64,000 bases of DNA from Oscillospiraceae bacterium (GTDB taxonomy: Bacteria; Bacillota; Clostridia; Oscillospirales; Oscillospiraceae). Location: assembly GCA_017465745.1 (NCBI GenBank), contig JAFTVM010000012.1, positions 62,001-126,000 of the forward strand, written 5' to 3'. The notes beneath the pieces were generated by a model. That model was not told where the DNA came from. It made no database searches and saw nothing but the letters and a program-made list of their open reading frames with translations. Shown here piece after piece: positions 1 through 8,766 of the stretch (within the stretch, counting starts at the first letter, position 1; the number at the start of each line of letters is the position of its first letter). The position numbers and the translations under genes were made by a program.

Positions 1-1
1 C

Positions 2-1996
2 AACTACACCGAGCTGGTCCAGAAGAACATCGACACCGGCATGGGTCTGGAGCGTCTGGCTGTTGTCTGCCAGGACGTCAACTCCCTGTTTGACGTGGAC
101 ACCGTCATGAACATCACCAACCATGTCACCGCCATCACCGGCGCTGCCTATGGCCAGAGCTACAAGACTGACGTCTCCCTGCGTGTCATCACCGACCACA
201 TCCGCGCCTCCACCTTCATGATCGCCGACGGCGTTCTGCCCTCCAACGAGGGCCGCGGCTACGTCCTGCGCCGTCTGCTGCGCCGGGCTGCCCGTCACGG
301 CAAGCTGCTGGGCGTCAACAAGCCCTTCCTGTTCGAGGTGGTCGGCACTGTCATCAAGGAAAATGGCACCCACTATTCTTACCTGAACGAGCGCGCTGAG
401 TATATCACCCGCATCGTCAAGATCGAGGAGGAGAACTTCAACCGCACCATTGACACCGGCATGGCCATCTTCACCGCCAAGATGGCGGAGCACAAGGCCG
501 AGGGCAAGACCGTCTTCTCCGGCGAGGATGCCTTCCTGCTGGCTGACACCTACGGCTTCCCCGTGGACCTGACCGTGGAAATGGTGGAGGACGAGGGCAT
601 GACCCTGGATATGGACAAGTTCACCGAATGCCGTGAGGAGCAGCGTGTCCGCGCCCGCGAGGCCCGTAAGGCTCTGGGCGACCTGGGCTGGGCCGGCGTT
701 GACCTGGGCAAGGAGATCGCAGCCACCGCATTTGTCGGCTACGAGAGCCTGACCACCGATGCCAAGATCGTTGCCATCGTTGCCGATGACGAGATTCAGC
801 AGACCGTGGGCGAGGGTGCCGAGGCCATCCTGGTCCTGGACCAGACCACCATGTACGCCGAAATGGGCGGCCAGGTTGCCGACCACGGCGTCATCAAGAC
901 CGCTTCCGGCGTGTTCGCTGTCAACAACGTCCAGAAGAATAAGGGCGACAAGTACCTGCACTACGGTAAGGTCGTCTCCGGTGTTCTGACCGTTGGTGAC
1001 GCTGTTGCTGTGGAAGTCGATGCTGACCGCCGCAAGGCCATCATGCGTGCCCACTCTGCAACCCACCTGCTGCAGAAGGCGCTGCAGGCTGTCCTGGGCG
1101 ACCATGTCCACCAGGCAGGCTCTCTGGTGGAGCCCGACCATTTGCGCTTCGACTTCACCCATTACTCCGCCATGACCGCTGAGGAGATCGCCAAGGTCAA
1201 CGCCATCGTCCAGGAGGCTGTCCTGGAGGGCTACACCATCGAGACCAAGGAGATGTCCATCGACGAGGCCAAGGCCATGGGCGCCATGGCGCTGTTCAGC
1301 GAGAAGTACGGCGACACCGTCCGTGTGGTCAACATGGGCGGCTACTCCGTGGAGCTGTGCGGCGGTACCCACCTGAACAACACCGCTAAGATCGGCGCAT
1401 TCCAGGTGGACGGCGAGGGCAGCGTTGCCTCCGGCGTCCGCCGTATCGAGGCCATCACCGGCAAGGCTGTCATGGCCAAGCTGGAGAAGACCCAGGATCT
1501 GCTGGCTGAGGCCGCTTCCAAGCTGAAGACCAAGCCCGCAGAGCTGTCCACCCGTGTCCAGGCTCAGATCGACGAGATCAAGGAGCTGAAGAAGACCATC
1601 GAGCAGTTCAAGGCCAAGGAGGCTGCCGGCGCTGTTGACCAGATGCTCTTCGGCGCCAAGGACGTTGCTGGCCTGAAGGTCCTGACCGCTTCCGTTCCCG
1701 GCGCTGACGCCGGCAAGCTGCGCCAGATCGGCGACACCCTGCGCGACAAGTCCAGCGCTGTGGTTGCTGTTCTGTCCAGCGTCAACGGTGAGAAGATCTC
1801 CTTCCTGGCTGTCTGCGGCAAGGATGCCGTCAAGTCCGGCGTCAAGGCCGGCGAGCTGGTGAAGATGGTCTGCACCACCTGCGGCGGCTCCGGCGGCGGC
1901 AAGCCCGATTCCGCCATGGGCGGCGGCAAGGATGCCACCAAGATCGACGAGGCTCTGGCCAATGTTGAGGCATTCGTCGCTTCCAAGGTTAAGTAA
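2..1996 (+). CDS. alaS: Alanyl-tRNA synthetase (5'-truncated by window edge)
   Basis: Charges tRNA-Ala in the cytosol. The reading frame is open from the window edge, and 664 residues of an enzyme that usually has about 870-880 are present. The fragment starts near class II motif 3 (MGLERLA) and continues through the tRNA-recognition helices. The editing domain follows, with its metal/deacylation residues visible as HSATH and CGGTH, then a coiled coil and the glycine-rich C-Ala domain (GGSGGGKPDSAMGGG). No landmark of the retained part is damaged. A rho-independent terminator lies directly behind the stop, so the gene probably ends its own transcript. Missing N-terminal sequence lies outside the window. 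Confidence 0.97.
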   Translation, partial: NYTELVQKNIDTGMGLERLAVVCQDVNSLFDVDTVMNITNHVTAITGAAYGQSYKTDVSLRVITDHIRASTFMIADGVLPSNEGRGYVLRRLLRRAARHGKLLGVNKPFLFEVVGTVIKENGTHYSYLNERAEYITRIVKIEEENFNRTIDTGMAIFTAKMAEHKAEGKTVFSGEDAFLLADTYGFPVDLTVEMVEDEGMTLDMDKFTECREEQRVRAREARKALGDLGWAGVDLGKEIAATAFVGYESLTTDAKIVAIVADDEIQQTVGEGAEAILVLDQTTMYAEMGGQVADHGVIKTASGVFAVNNVQKNKGDKYLHYGKVVSGVLTVGDAVAVEVDADRRKAIMRAHSATHLLQKALQAVLGDHVHQAGSLVEPDHLRFDFTHYSAMTAEEIAKVNAIVQEAVLEGYTIETKEMSIDEAKAMGAMALFSEKYGDTVRVVNMGGYSVELCGGTHLNNTAKIGAFQVDGEGSVASGVRRIEAITGKAVMAKLEKTQDLLAEAASKLKTKPAELSTRVQAQIDEIKELKKTIEQFKAKEAAGAVDQMLFGAKDVAGLKVLTASVPGADAGKLRQIGDTLRDKSSAVVAVLSSVNGEKISFLAVCGKDAVKSGVKAGELVKMVCTTCGGSGGGKPDSAMGGGKDATKIDEALANVEAFVASKVK

Positions 1997-2007
1997 ATCA
2001 ATTTTCA

Positions 2008-2035
2008 GGGCGCTGCCGTATGGCGGCGCCCTTTT
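2008..2035 (+). terminator. Rho-independent terminator of alaS
   Basis: A 10-bp stem (GGGCGCTGCC against GGCGGCGCCC, one G-T pair) closes a GTAT loop and is followed by TTTT. It sits 11 nt after the alaS stop and before the comEC ribosome binding site. Confidence 0.85.
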
Positions 2036-2061
2036 CAAACTGACAGAAAGGGGACGGGAAT

Positions 2062-4269
2062 ATGCGCAAACTCATGTGGTTTACCATCGGCTTTGCCGCG
2101 GCCTGTCTTCTGTGCGCCCTGTTCTGGATCGACGCGCACCTGATGGCCGCCAGCGTCGGCTGCCTGACAGCCTGGATGGCTGCCCTGCTCCTTGGCCGCC
2201 GGTACGAGTGGCTGCGGCGGGTGGGCGCGGTGCTTCTGGGGCTGGGCATCGGCTTTGGGTGGTATGATGCGTATGCGTCCGTCTATCTGCACCCGGCGCT
2301 GGCGCTGGAGGGAAAGACCGCGCAGATCACTGCCCAGTGCGCCGACTACAGCTACCAGACCAATTACGGCACCGCTGTTGACGCCTGGGTGGAAGTGGAT
2401 GGCAGAACATACCGTGCCCGGATCTATGTGAATGGACAGCCGGAGATGGAACCGGGCGATTTGGTCATGGGTGAGTTTCTCTTTGCCTTCACCGCTCCCG
2501 GCGGGGAAAAGTCCAGGTCTTATCACCAAAGTGAGGGCACATTTCTCCTGGCCTATCAGAAAAACGATGCGAAGCTCGGCAAGGTTTCCCACAGGGACTG
2601 GCGATCCTATCCAGCCGTCTGGCGGGGCGCGATCCTTTCGACCATTGAAGACTGCTTCCCGGAGGATGCTGCCGCTTTTGCAAAAGCTCTGCTTCTGGGT
2701 GACCGGCGGGATATCGACTATGAAACCAATACTGCGTTCAAAGTCTCCGGCATCAGCCATATTGTGGCGGTGTCGGGCCTGCATGTGTCGATCCTTTTTG
2801 CCCTTGTGTATGCCCTGGGCTTCCACAACCGCTGGCTGACGGCGCTGCTGGGGATTCCGGCACTGCTGCTGTTTGCCGCTGTGGCGGGTTTTTCACCCTC
2901 GATTACGAGAGCGTGCATCATGCAGATCCTGATGATCCTAGCCCTGTGCCTGGAGAAAGAGTATGACCCGCCGACGGCTCTGGCTTTTGCGGCTCTTGTC
3001 ATGCTGGCGGTGAATCCGCTGGTCATTCTGTCGGCCAGCTTCCAGCTGTCCGTTGGCTGCATGGCGGGAATATTTCTCTTCCGGGAACCCGTTACTGCAT
3101 GGATGCGCCGGCGCGTTCCCAGGTGGCTGTCAGACAGCATTGCGGTAACACTGAGCGCCATGACCCTGACCACGCCGCTGGTAGCCTGGCATTTCGGCAC
3201 CATCAGCCTGGTGGGGGCGCTGACGAATCTGCTGGTGCTGTGGGTGGTAAGTTTTATATTCTACGGCATCATAGCGGTGTGTCTGCTGTCCTTATTCTGG
3301 ACATTCGCAGCAGAAGCTGTGGCCTGGGTTATCGCCTGGCCCATTCGGTATGTGCTGTTTGTTTCGAAGCTGCTGGCGACATTCCCTCTGGCTGCTGTGT
3401 ATACGGAAAGTATTTACATCGTCCTTTGGCTGGTTTTCTGCTGTATTCTGCTGCTGGTGTTTCTATGCAGCTTCAAAAAGAATCCCGGTACCCTGCTGTG
3501 CTGCGGTGTTCTGGGGCTTGCGATGGCTCTGGCTCTATCCTGGGGCGAGCCGCTGCTGGATGAATGCCGGGTCACAGTTCTGGATGTGGGACAGGGGCAG
3601 AGCATCCTGTTGCAAAGCGGCGGAAAAGCATGGCTGGTGGACTGCGGCGGCAGCAACGACGCGGAAGCGGCCGACAAAGCCGCTGAAACCATATTCAGCC
3701 AGGGTGTGTTCCGGCTGGACGGTATCATCCTGACCCACTATGACCGGGATCACGCCGGGGGCATCGCGAATCTTCTGACCCGGATTCCGGCGGATGTGGT
3801 TTTCCTGCCCGGTGTGGAAGACACCGATGGAGTGGGGGAGCCGATCGCTGCCCTGGCGGATCAGACTGTACATGTTTCAGCGGATATCCATGTGGCATAT
3901 GGCGACACGGCAATGACCGTGTTTGCCCCGGCGCTGACGGATTCCGACAATGAATCCGGCCTTTGCATCTTGTTCAGCGCTGCAAATTGTGATATACTGG
4001 TAACCGGTGACCGCAGCGGATTCGGAGAGCAGCTTCTGCTGCGGCGGGCACAGCTGCCCCAACTGGAGATCCTGATTGCGGGTCACCACGGCGCGGCGTC
4101 CTCCACTTCGGAGGAATTGCTGGATGCAACAAATCCTGCTATTGTGGCTGTTTCCGCGGGTAAAAATCCCTACGGCCACCCGGCGGAGGAATTGCTCGAA
4201 AGACTGACAGCGCATGGCTGCATCGTATACCGTACCGATCAGGACGGCGATATCATTTTCAGGAGGTGA
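2062..4269 (+). CDS. comEC: ComEC/Rec2 DNA-uptake channel with metallo-beta-lactamase domain
   Basis: Integral membrane protein of natural transformation that moves single-stranded DNA across the cytoplasmic membrane. The 735 residues fit the family's full length. N-terminal hydrophobic helices come first, then the Competence domain (a conserved GISHIVAVSGLH stretch around residue 230) and several further membrane helices. The C-terminal third is a metallo-beta-lactamase domain: VLDVGQGQSILL, then VDCGG, then the metal-binding THYDRDHAGG and a later GHHG. The start has a good AGAAAGGGG site 8-10 nt upstream. The stop overlaps the holA ribosome binding site, so the two are co-transcribed. Whether the organism is competent cannot be judged here. 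Confidence 0.93.
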   Translation: MRKLMWFTIGFAAACLLCALFWIDAHLMAASVGCLTAWMAALLLGRRYEWLRRVGAVLLGLGIGFGWYDAYASVYLHPALALEGKTAQITAQCADYSYQTNYGTAVDAWVEVDGRTYRARIYVNGQPEMEPGDLVMGEFLFAFTAPGGEKSRSYHQSEGTFLLAYQKNDAKLGKVSHRDWRSYPAVWRGAILSTIEDCFPEDAAAFAKALLLGDRRDIDYETNTAFKVSGISHIVAVSGLHVSILFALVYALGFHNRWLTALLGIPALLLFAAVAGFSPSITRACIMQILMILALCLEKEYDPPTALAFAALVMLAVNPLVILSASFQLSVGCMAGIFLFREPVTAWMRRRVPRWLSDSIAVTLSAMTLTTPLVAWHFGTISLVGALTNLLVLWVVSFIFYGIIAVCLLSLFWTFAAEAVAWVIAWPIRYVLFVSKLLATFPLAAVYTESIYIVLWLVFCCILLLVFLCSFKKNPGTLLCCGVLGLAMALALSWGEPLLDECRVTVLDVGQGQSILLQSGGKAWLVDCGGSNDAEAADKAAETIFSQGVFRLDGIILTHYDRDHAGGIANLLTRIPADVVFLPGVEDTDGVGEPIAALADQTVHVSADIHVAYGDTAMTVFAPALTDSDNESGLCILFSAANCDILVTGDRSGFGEQLLLRRAQLPQLEILIAGHHGAASSTSEELLDATNPAIVAVSAGKNPYGHPAEELLERLTAHGCIVYRTDQDGDIIFRR

Positions 4270-4274
4270 ACACC

Positions 4275-5321
4275 ATGGCGAAAAAGCCCCAGGCCAACGA
4301 CAATTTACAGATCCTCAAGCAGGCCATCAAGGCCAAAGAACTGGGCAGGCTCTATATTTTCCATGGTGAGGAAGTCTTTCTGCTGAATCACTATTTCGAG
4401 CAGATGAAGAAGATCCTCCTGGACGAGCTGACGGAATCCTTTAATTTCCACAAGCTGAATAATGAGACCTTTTCCATCCAGGACTTTGCCGATTCCGTGG
4501 AAAATCTGCCCATGATGGCAGCGCATACCCTGGTTCAGGTGGATGAGATCGACCTGTTCAGGCTGCCGGAGGCAGAGCGGAACAAGGCTGCGGAAATACT
4601 CTCGGACATCCCTGACTACTGCACCGTGGTCTTTACCCACCAGACCGTAGCCTGGAAGCCCGATAAGCGGCTGAAGAAGCTGTGGAGCGCCATCGATGAA
4701 AACGGCACCGTCGTTGAGTTTGCCAAACAGGGTCAGCGGGAGCTGATCACGTGGGTGGGCCGTCACTTCCTGGCGGCAGGCAAGCAGATCAGCAATGATC
4801 TGTGTTCGTATCTGATTGACATCACCGGCGGTACCATGACGGCGCTGGCGGGAGAAATTTCCAAGATCTGTGCCTATTCCGGCTCTGATACCATCGTTCG
4901 TTCTGATATCGACGCCGTGGTGGAACCGGTGCTGGACGCTGTGGTGTTCCAGATGACGGACCTGCTGGGCGAGGGCAAATACGGCCCCGCGCTGCTGAAA
5001 CTGCAGACGCTGCTGAAAATGCAGCAGGAGCCCCTGGCGATCCTGGGTGCGGTGGGCGGACATTTCCGCCGCCTGAGTACTGCCCGGACGTTGCTGGACA
5101 ACGGAAGAAACGCGTCCGAACTGGCGAAACTCTGCGGCATTTCCGATTACCCTGCCCGGAAGACCATGGATGCTGCCCGGCGGTTCAGTCCCGCATTTTG
5201 CAAAATGGCAGCCCAGCTGGTGCTGGAGACGGACTATAAAATCAAGACCTCCTTTGACGATCCCCGGCGGCTGCTGGAGATGCTGATTCTGGAGCTTGCC
5301 CAGGAGGCACGACGTGGATAA
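4275..5321 (+). CDS. holA: DNA polymerase III subunit delta
   Basis: Clamp-loader delta subunit, which opens the sliding clamp during replication. The 348 residues match HolA: an early FHGEEVFLLNHY, then FNFHKLNNE and an LVQVDEIDLF segment in the N-terminal AAA-like fold, then the C-terminal helical collar. The ATG at 4275 is preferred over the in-frame GTG at 4266 because AGGAGG (4261-4266) is 8 nt before it. The comEC-holA order is conserved in many Firmicutes; rpsT, often next, is absent here. The gene runs into the RNase M5-like gene with a short overlap. Confidence 0.93.
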   Translation: MAKKPQANDNLQILKQAIKAKELGRLYIFHGEEVFLLNHYFEQMKKILLDELTESFNFHKLNNETFSIQDFADSVENLPMMAAHTLVQVDEIDLFRLPEAERNKAAEILSDIPDYCTVVFTHQTVAWKPDKRLKKLWSAIDENGTVVEFAKQGQRELITWVGRHFLAAGKQISNDLCSYLIDITGGTMTALAGEISKICAYSGSDTIVRSDIDAVVEPVLDAVVFQMTDLLGEGKYGPALLKLQTLLKMQQEPLAILGAVGGHFRRLSTARTLLDNGRNASELAKLCGISDYPARKTMDAARRFSPAFCKMAAQLVLETDYKIKTSFDDPRRLLEMLILELAQEARRG

Positions 5322-5907
5322 AATTCGAATCAAAGAGGCCGTCGTTGTGGAGGGCCGTTATGATAAAAACACCCTGTCCCAGATCATCGACGCCCCCATT
5401 CTGGAGACAGCGGGCTTCGGCATCTTCAAGAACAAGGAGCAGATGGCGCTGCTGCGGAAGGCGGCCGAAAAACGGGGACTCATCGTCTTCACCGATGCCG
5501 ACGGCGCGGGCTTCGTGATCCGCAACCACATCAAGTCGGCGATCCCCAACAAATACCTCAAACATGCCTACACCCCCGACATTCTCGGCAAGGAGCGCCG
5601 CAAGGCAGCCCCCGGCAAGGAAGGAAAGCTAGGCGTGGAGGGCATGAAGCGGGATGTGATCGTCGAAGCTCTCCGCCGGGCCGGGGCCACCTTTGAGGGC
5701 GAAACGGCAGGGGAGAGCAAGCACATCACCAAGGCCGATCTCATGGACTTAGGTCTATACGGCCCCGGCAGCGCCGACCGCCGGGCCGCCCTCATCTGTC
5801 ATCTACGCTTCCCGGAGAAGATGAGCACCAACGCTTTCCTCCAGGCGGTGGATCTGCTGTACACAGTGGAGGAACTGAGCGTCTTGATTGAAAATGTTGA
5901 AATTTGA
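5314..5907 (+). CDS. RNase M5-like TOPRIM protein with DUF4093-type C-terminus
   Basis: Probable relative of RNase M5, the TOPRIM nuclease that trims 5S rRNA precursors. Its 197 residues begin with a TOPRIM core: VVVEGRYDK carries the acidic residue, and IVFTDADGAGFVIRNHI matches the LTDPDxxGExIR motif, although the second part reads DADGAG. The C-terminal portion (ITKADLMDLGLYG, then a double Arg) matches the RNase M5 C-terminal pattern. GTG 5314 has AGGAGG 6 nt upstream and overlaps the holA end by 8 nt; an in-frame TTG at 5296 lacks such a site. No 5S rRNA gene is in the window. It could instead be a paralogue with another RNA substrate. Confidence 0.75.
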   Translation: MDKIRIKEAVVVEGRYDKNTLSQIIDAPILETAGFGIFKNKEQMALLRKAAEKRGLIVFTDADGAGFVIRNHIKSAIPNKYLKHAYTPDILGKERRKAAPGKEGKLGVEGMKRDVIVEALRRAGATFEGETAGESKHITKADLMDLGLYGPGSADRRAALICHLRFPEKMSTNAFLQAVDLLYTVEELSVLIENVEI

Positions 5908-6334
5908 AGTTGTAACGGATGAGAATTTTCATCAGGCGGCAGCCGTATATCCTGCTGCCTGGCGGGAATCTCATAAAAATGTATGTACCCCCGAATTTCT
6001 GGTCAGGCGGGATTGTGTTGGATATCTGCGACGATCCATGGATGGGCTGTATTTGATTTTCGACGATGGTCCTGTGGGCGTATTTCGCTTGAATGGGGAA
6101 GAGTTGTCCGATATCTATGTCCATCCTGACCGGACGGGGCGGGGATATGGAACCGCGTGCCTGCGGTTTGCCATGGACAGGAACAAGCGATTGAGATTGA
6201 CGGTACTCTCGACCAATGAGAGGGCAATTCACTTATATCTGAAAATGGGCTTCCGCTTCACCGGGGCGGACACGCAGTTGCGTGACGGTCTCTGGGAGCG
6301 GGAGATGATATATACGGAGAATCACAATGGTTGA
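5894..6334 (+). CDS. GNAT family N-acetyltransferase
   Basis: Acetyl-CoA dependent N-acetyltransferase of unknown substrate. The 146 residues contain the acetyl-CoA pyrophosphate-binding motif as HPDRTGRGYGTACL (V/I-x-P-x4-GxG/A type), followed by LRLTVLSTNERAIHLYLKMGF, the usual GNAT strand-helix pair before the last strand. The N-terminus reads MLKFEVVTDENF. It overlaps the RNase M5-like gene by 14 nt and the next ABC-F gene by 8 nt, so translation is probably coupled. The start is uncertain: a TTG at 5888 is in frame and nearer to the only purine-rich stretch (GGAGGA, 5868-5873). It may modify a ribosomal or small-molecule amine. Confidence 0.8.
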   Translation: MLKFEVVTDENFHQAAAVYPAAWRESHKNVCTPEFLVRRDCVGYLRRSMDGLYLIFDDGPVGVFRLNGEELSDIYVHPDRTGRGYGTACLRFAMDRNKRLRLTVLSTNERAIHLYLKMGFRFTGADTQLRDGLWEREMIYTENHNG

Positions 6335-8189
6335 TATACAGGTAAAAAACTTAACAAAATTTTTCGTCATCGGCGAAAATCTGCTGGAGGGCCTCAGTTT
6401 TGAGATCCAGGAGGGCGAGCGGGTGGCGATTCTGGGACGCAATGGCTGCGGCAAGACCACCCTGTTCAAGATCCTGACCGGAGAGATGGATTATGATGAC
6501 GGTGAAGTCTTCGTCAATCCCAACAAGCGGCTGGGCCTGATCTCCCAGATCCCCAAGTTTCCCATGGGCTTCACCGTGGAGGATGTCCTGCGCTCCGCTT
6601 ATACCGCCGTCCTGGCGGCCAAGCGGAAGATGGAGATCCTGGAGGCCGCCATGGCCACCTCCGTCACCGACGAGCAGCTGAAGGAATATGACGATCTGGT
6701 GGCCCGGTTCACCGCCGGCGGCGGCTATGAGATGGATGTGGAAGTGGACAAGATCTGCAACGGTCTGGGCATTTCCGCCGATCAGCGCATCCAGGAGTTC
6801 GATTCCCTTTCCGGCGGCGAGAAGACCCGGGTGAACCTCGCCCGCCTGCTGCTGGAAAAAACCGATATCCTCCTGCTGGACGAGCCCACCAACCATCTGG
6901 ATCTGAACAGTGTGGAATGGCTGGAGAGCTATATCAAGTCCTTCAAGGGCACGGTGCTGGCCATCTCCCACGACCGCTGGTTCCTGGATAAGGTGGCCCA
7001 GCGGGTCATTGAGATCACCGACGGCCACGCGGAGTTCTATTCCGGCAACTACTCCTTCTACATGGACGAGAAGCAGGCCCGCTTCGACCTGCAGATGAAG
7101 CAGTACGAGCAGGAGCAGGCCAAGCTGAAGCAGCTGGGCTATACCGTGGAGCGTATGAAGGGCTGGGGCATCAACAACCGCACCCTCTACCGCCGTGCCA
7201 TGTCCATCCAGCACCGCATGGAACGCATCAAAAAAACAGAGCGTCCCAAGACTGAAAAGACTATGAAGGCCACCTTCGGGGAGAAGGATTTCTCCGGCGA
7301 TATTGTGTTCAAAATGAAGAATGTCAGCAAAGCCTTTGGTGACCGGATCCTTTTCGATAATGTGGAGCTGACCGTGGAGGGCGGCGAGCGCATCGCCCTG
7401 CTGGGCGACAACGGCACCGGCAAGTCCACCTTTATCAAGTGCCTCCTGGGTGACGAGGACTGCGCCGGCAAGATCCAGTTCGGCCCCACGGTGAAATGGG
7501 GATACTTACCCCAGATCATCCACTTCGACCACCCGGAGCGCAGCCTCTACGACACTATGCTCTACGAAAAAAACTGCACCCCTCAGGTGGCCCGTGACCG
7601 TCTGGGACAGTTTCTGTTCTCCGGCGAGGATGTGTTCAAGACGGTGGGCAACCTCTCCGGCGGCGAGCAGAGCCGCCTGCGGCTGTGCATGCTGATGGAT
7701 GAGAAGATCAATCTGCTGATCCTGGACGAGCCGACGAACCATCTGGACATTGCCTCCCGCGAATGGGTGGAAGCCGCCATCGAGGAATTCGAGGGCGTGC
7801 TGCTGTTCGTGTCCCATGACCGCTACTTCATTGAAAAGTTCGCCGAGCGCATCTGGCTTCTCGAGGATGGCCAGATCCGGGACTTCAAGTGCGGCTATCA
7901 GAAGTACCGCTCCATCCTGGAGCACGAGGCCATGAACAAGGCACCCGTCATCTCCGCCCCCAAGCCCAAAAAAGAAAAGCCCAAGGGAGGCACCAAGGAC
8001 CAGGAGAAGCTGATCCGGAAGCTGGAACGGGAGATCGAGAAGCAGGAAAAGGTGGTTGCCGAATTCGATGTTAAGATCGAAGCCGCTGCCGCCGACTACC
8101 AGGAGCTGACCCGCCTGCTGGAAGAGAAAGAGGAAGCCGAAATGGTCCTCATGGATCTGATGGAACAGTGGGAAGCTGCCCAGGAATAA
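6327..8189 (+). CDS. ABC-F family ATPase (tandem ABC domains, soluble)
   Basis: Cytosolic ATPase of the ABC-F class, whose members bind the ribosomal E site and adjust translation; a few protect from antibiotics. The 620 residues hold two ABC domains and no membrane segment. Domain 1 has Walker A GRNGCGKTT, signature LSGGEKTR and Walker B LLLDEPTNHLD. A charged linker of roughly 80 residues separates it from domain 2 (GDNGTGKST, LSGGEQSR, LILDEPTNHLD). The C-terminus is a lysine/glutamate-rich coiled coil. Both catalytic Glu residues are present. It resembles the housekeeping YdiF/YkpA-type proteins more than resistance determinants, but exact subfamily assignment needs alignment. It belongs to the alaS-distal operon. 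Confidence 0.92.
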   Translation: MVDIQVKNLTKFFVIGENLLEGLSFEIQEGERVAILGRNGCGKTTLFKILTGEMDYDDGEVFVNPNKRLGLISQIPKFPMGFTVEDVLRSAYTAVLAAKRKMEILEAAMATSVTDEQLKEYDDLVARFTAGGGYEMDVEVDKICNGLGISADQRIQEFDSLSGGEKTRVNLARLLLEKTDILLLDEPTNHLDLNSVEWLESYIKSFKGTVLAISHDRWFLDKVAQRVIEITDGHAEFYSGNYSFYMDEKQARFDLQMKQYEQEQAKLKQLGYTVERMKGWGINNRTLYRRAMSIQHRMERIKKTERPKTEKTMKATFGEKDFSGDIVFKMKNVSKAFGDRILFDNVELTVEGGERIALLGDNGTGKSTFIKCLLGDEDCAGKIQFGPTVKWGYLPQIIHFDHPERSLYDTMLYEKNCTPQVARDRLGQFLFSGEDVFKTVGNLSGGEQSRLRLCMLMDEKINLLILDEPTNHLDIASREWVEAAIEEFEGVLLFVSHDRYFIEKFAERIWLLEDGQIRDFKCGYQKYRSILEHEAMNKAPVISAPKPKKEKPKGGTKDQEKLIRKLEREIEKQEKVVAEFDVKIEAAAADYQELTRLLEEKEEAEMVLMDLMEQWEAAQE

Positions 8190-8201
8190 GGAGGAAACCT
8201 T

Positions 8202-8666
8202 ATGAAAAAAGAATATAGCTGGAAGCTTGCCGTGGACGGCGAAACCCATGTTGTCCGCTGCGTGCCTTTCAAGACGGTTTTTGACGTCTACGTGGACGAC
8301 GAGCTGGCCATCCGGGTGCCCCGGCACAATGAAGAGGGCACCGATATGGAAGAGGACGTCCGTGTGGGCAGCAAGGTCTGCCGGTTCGTGGTCTACGACG
8401 GCGAGCCCGATCTGGCCGTGGACGGCCTGCTGATGGGCGCGGAGCGGGAGCTTCGCCGCCGTGATCTGCGCTACCGGCTGCTGATGATTTTCGGCGGCCT
8501 TGCTGCGGCAGCCATGAGCGCCTTCGCGGCGTTCCTGTGGTTTGTCTTTGAAGCGGCAGGCCAGCCCATCTTCGGCGGGTATGTGACATTGACTTTCATC
8601 GCCATCTTCGGCATCAGCGGTCTTACGCTGATGTTCTTCGGATTGAAACCCAATAAACGGTATTGA
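8202..8666 (+). CDS. Small membrane protein with N-terminal beta-rich domain
   Basis: Protein of 154 residues that I do not recognise with certainty. Roughly the first 85 residues are soluble and strand-rich, with repeated short patterns (WKLAVDGETHVVRC, FDVYVDDELAIRV, PDLAVDGLLM) that recall the FAIM-type beta-sandwich. Then come RRRD and two hydrophobic helices (about residues 95-117 and 124-148). A GGAGG site lies 7-8 nt before the ATG, and only 12 nt separate it from the ABC-F gene, so it ends that operon. A strong terminator follows. Function unknown; the FAIM comparison is by eye only. Confidence 0.7.
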   Translation: MKKEYSWKLAVDGETHVVRCVPFKTVFDVYVDDELAIRVPRHNEEGTDMEEDVRVGSKVCRFVVYDGEPDLAVDGLLMGAERELRRRDLRYRLLMIFGGLAAAAMSAFAAFLWFVFEAAGQPIFGGYVTLTFIAIFGISGLTLMFFGLKPNKRY

Positions 8667-8695
8667 AAAAAGAGGGGCGATTGCCCCTCTTTTTT
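8666..8695 (+). terminator. Rho-independent terminator
   Basis: The stem AAAAAAGAGGGGC / GCCCCTCTTTTTT with a GATT loop closes the comEC-to-membrane-protein operon. The T tract forms part of the stem's 3' arm. Confidence 0.92.
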
Positions 8696-8700
8696 GACGG

Positions 8701-8729
8701 TTGACACAGTGGGGCAAAAGTTCTATAAT
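8701..8729 (+). promoter_or_regulatory. Consensus sigma-A promoter of the Mrp ATPase gene
   Basis: TTGACA at 8701-8706 and TATAAT at 8724-8729 with exactly 17 nt between them: both hexamers are full consensus. It begins 5 nt after the preceding terminator and drives the gene at 8767. Confidence 0.93.
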
Positions 8730-8766
8730 AAACAAGATTGATAAAACAAAAGGAGCGAATTTTCAA

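Noticed and set aside
7187..8735. Possible antibiotic-resistance role of the ABC-F protein and minus-strand frames opposite it.
   Set aside because: The interdomain linker is not of the long form known from resistance proteins, and the opposite frames are shadows.
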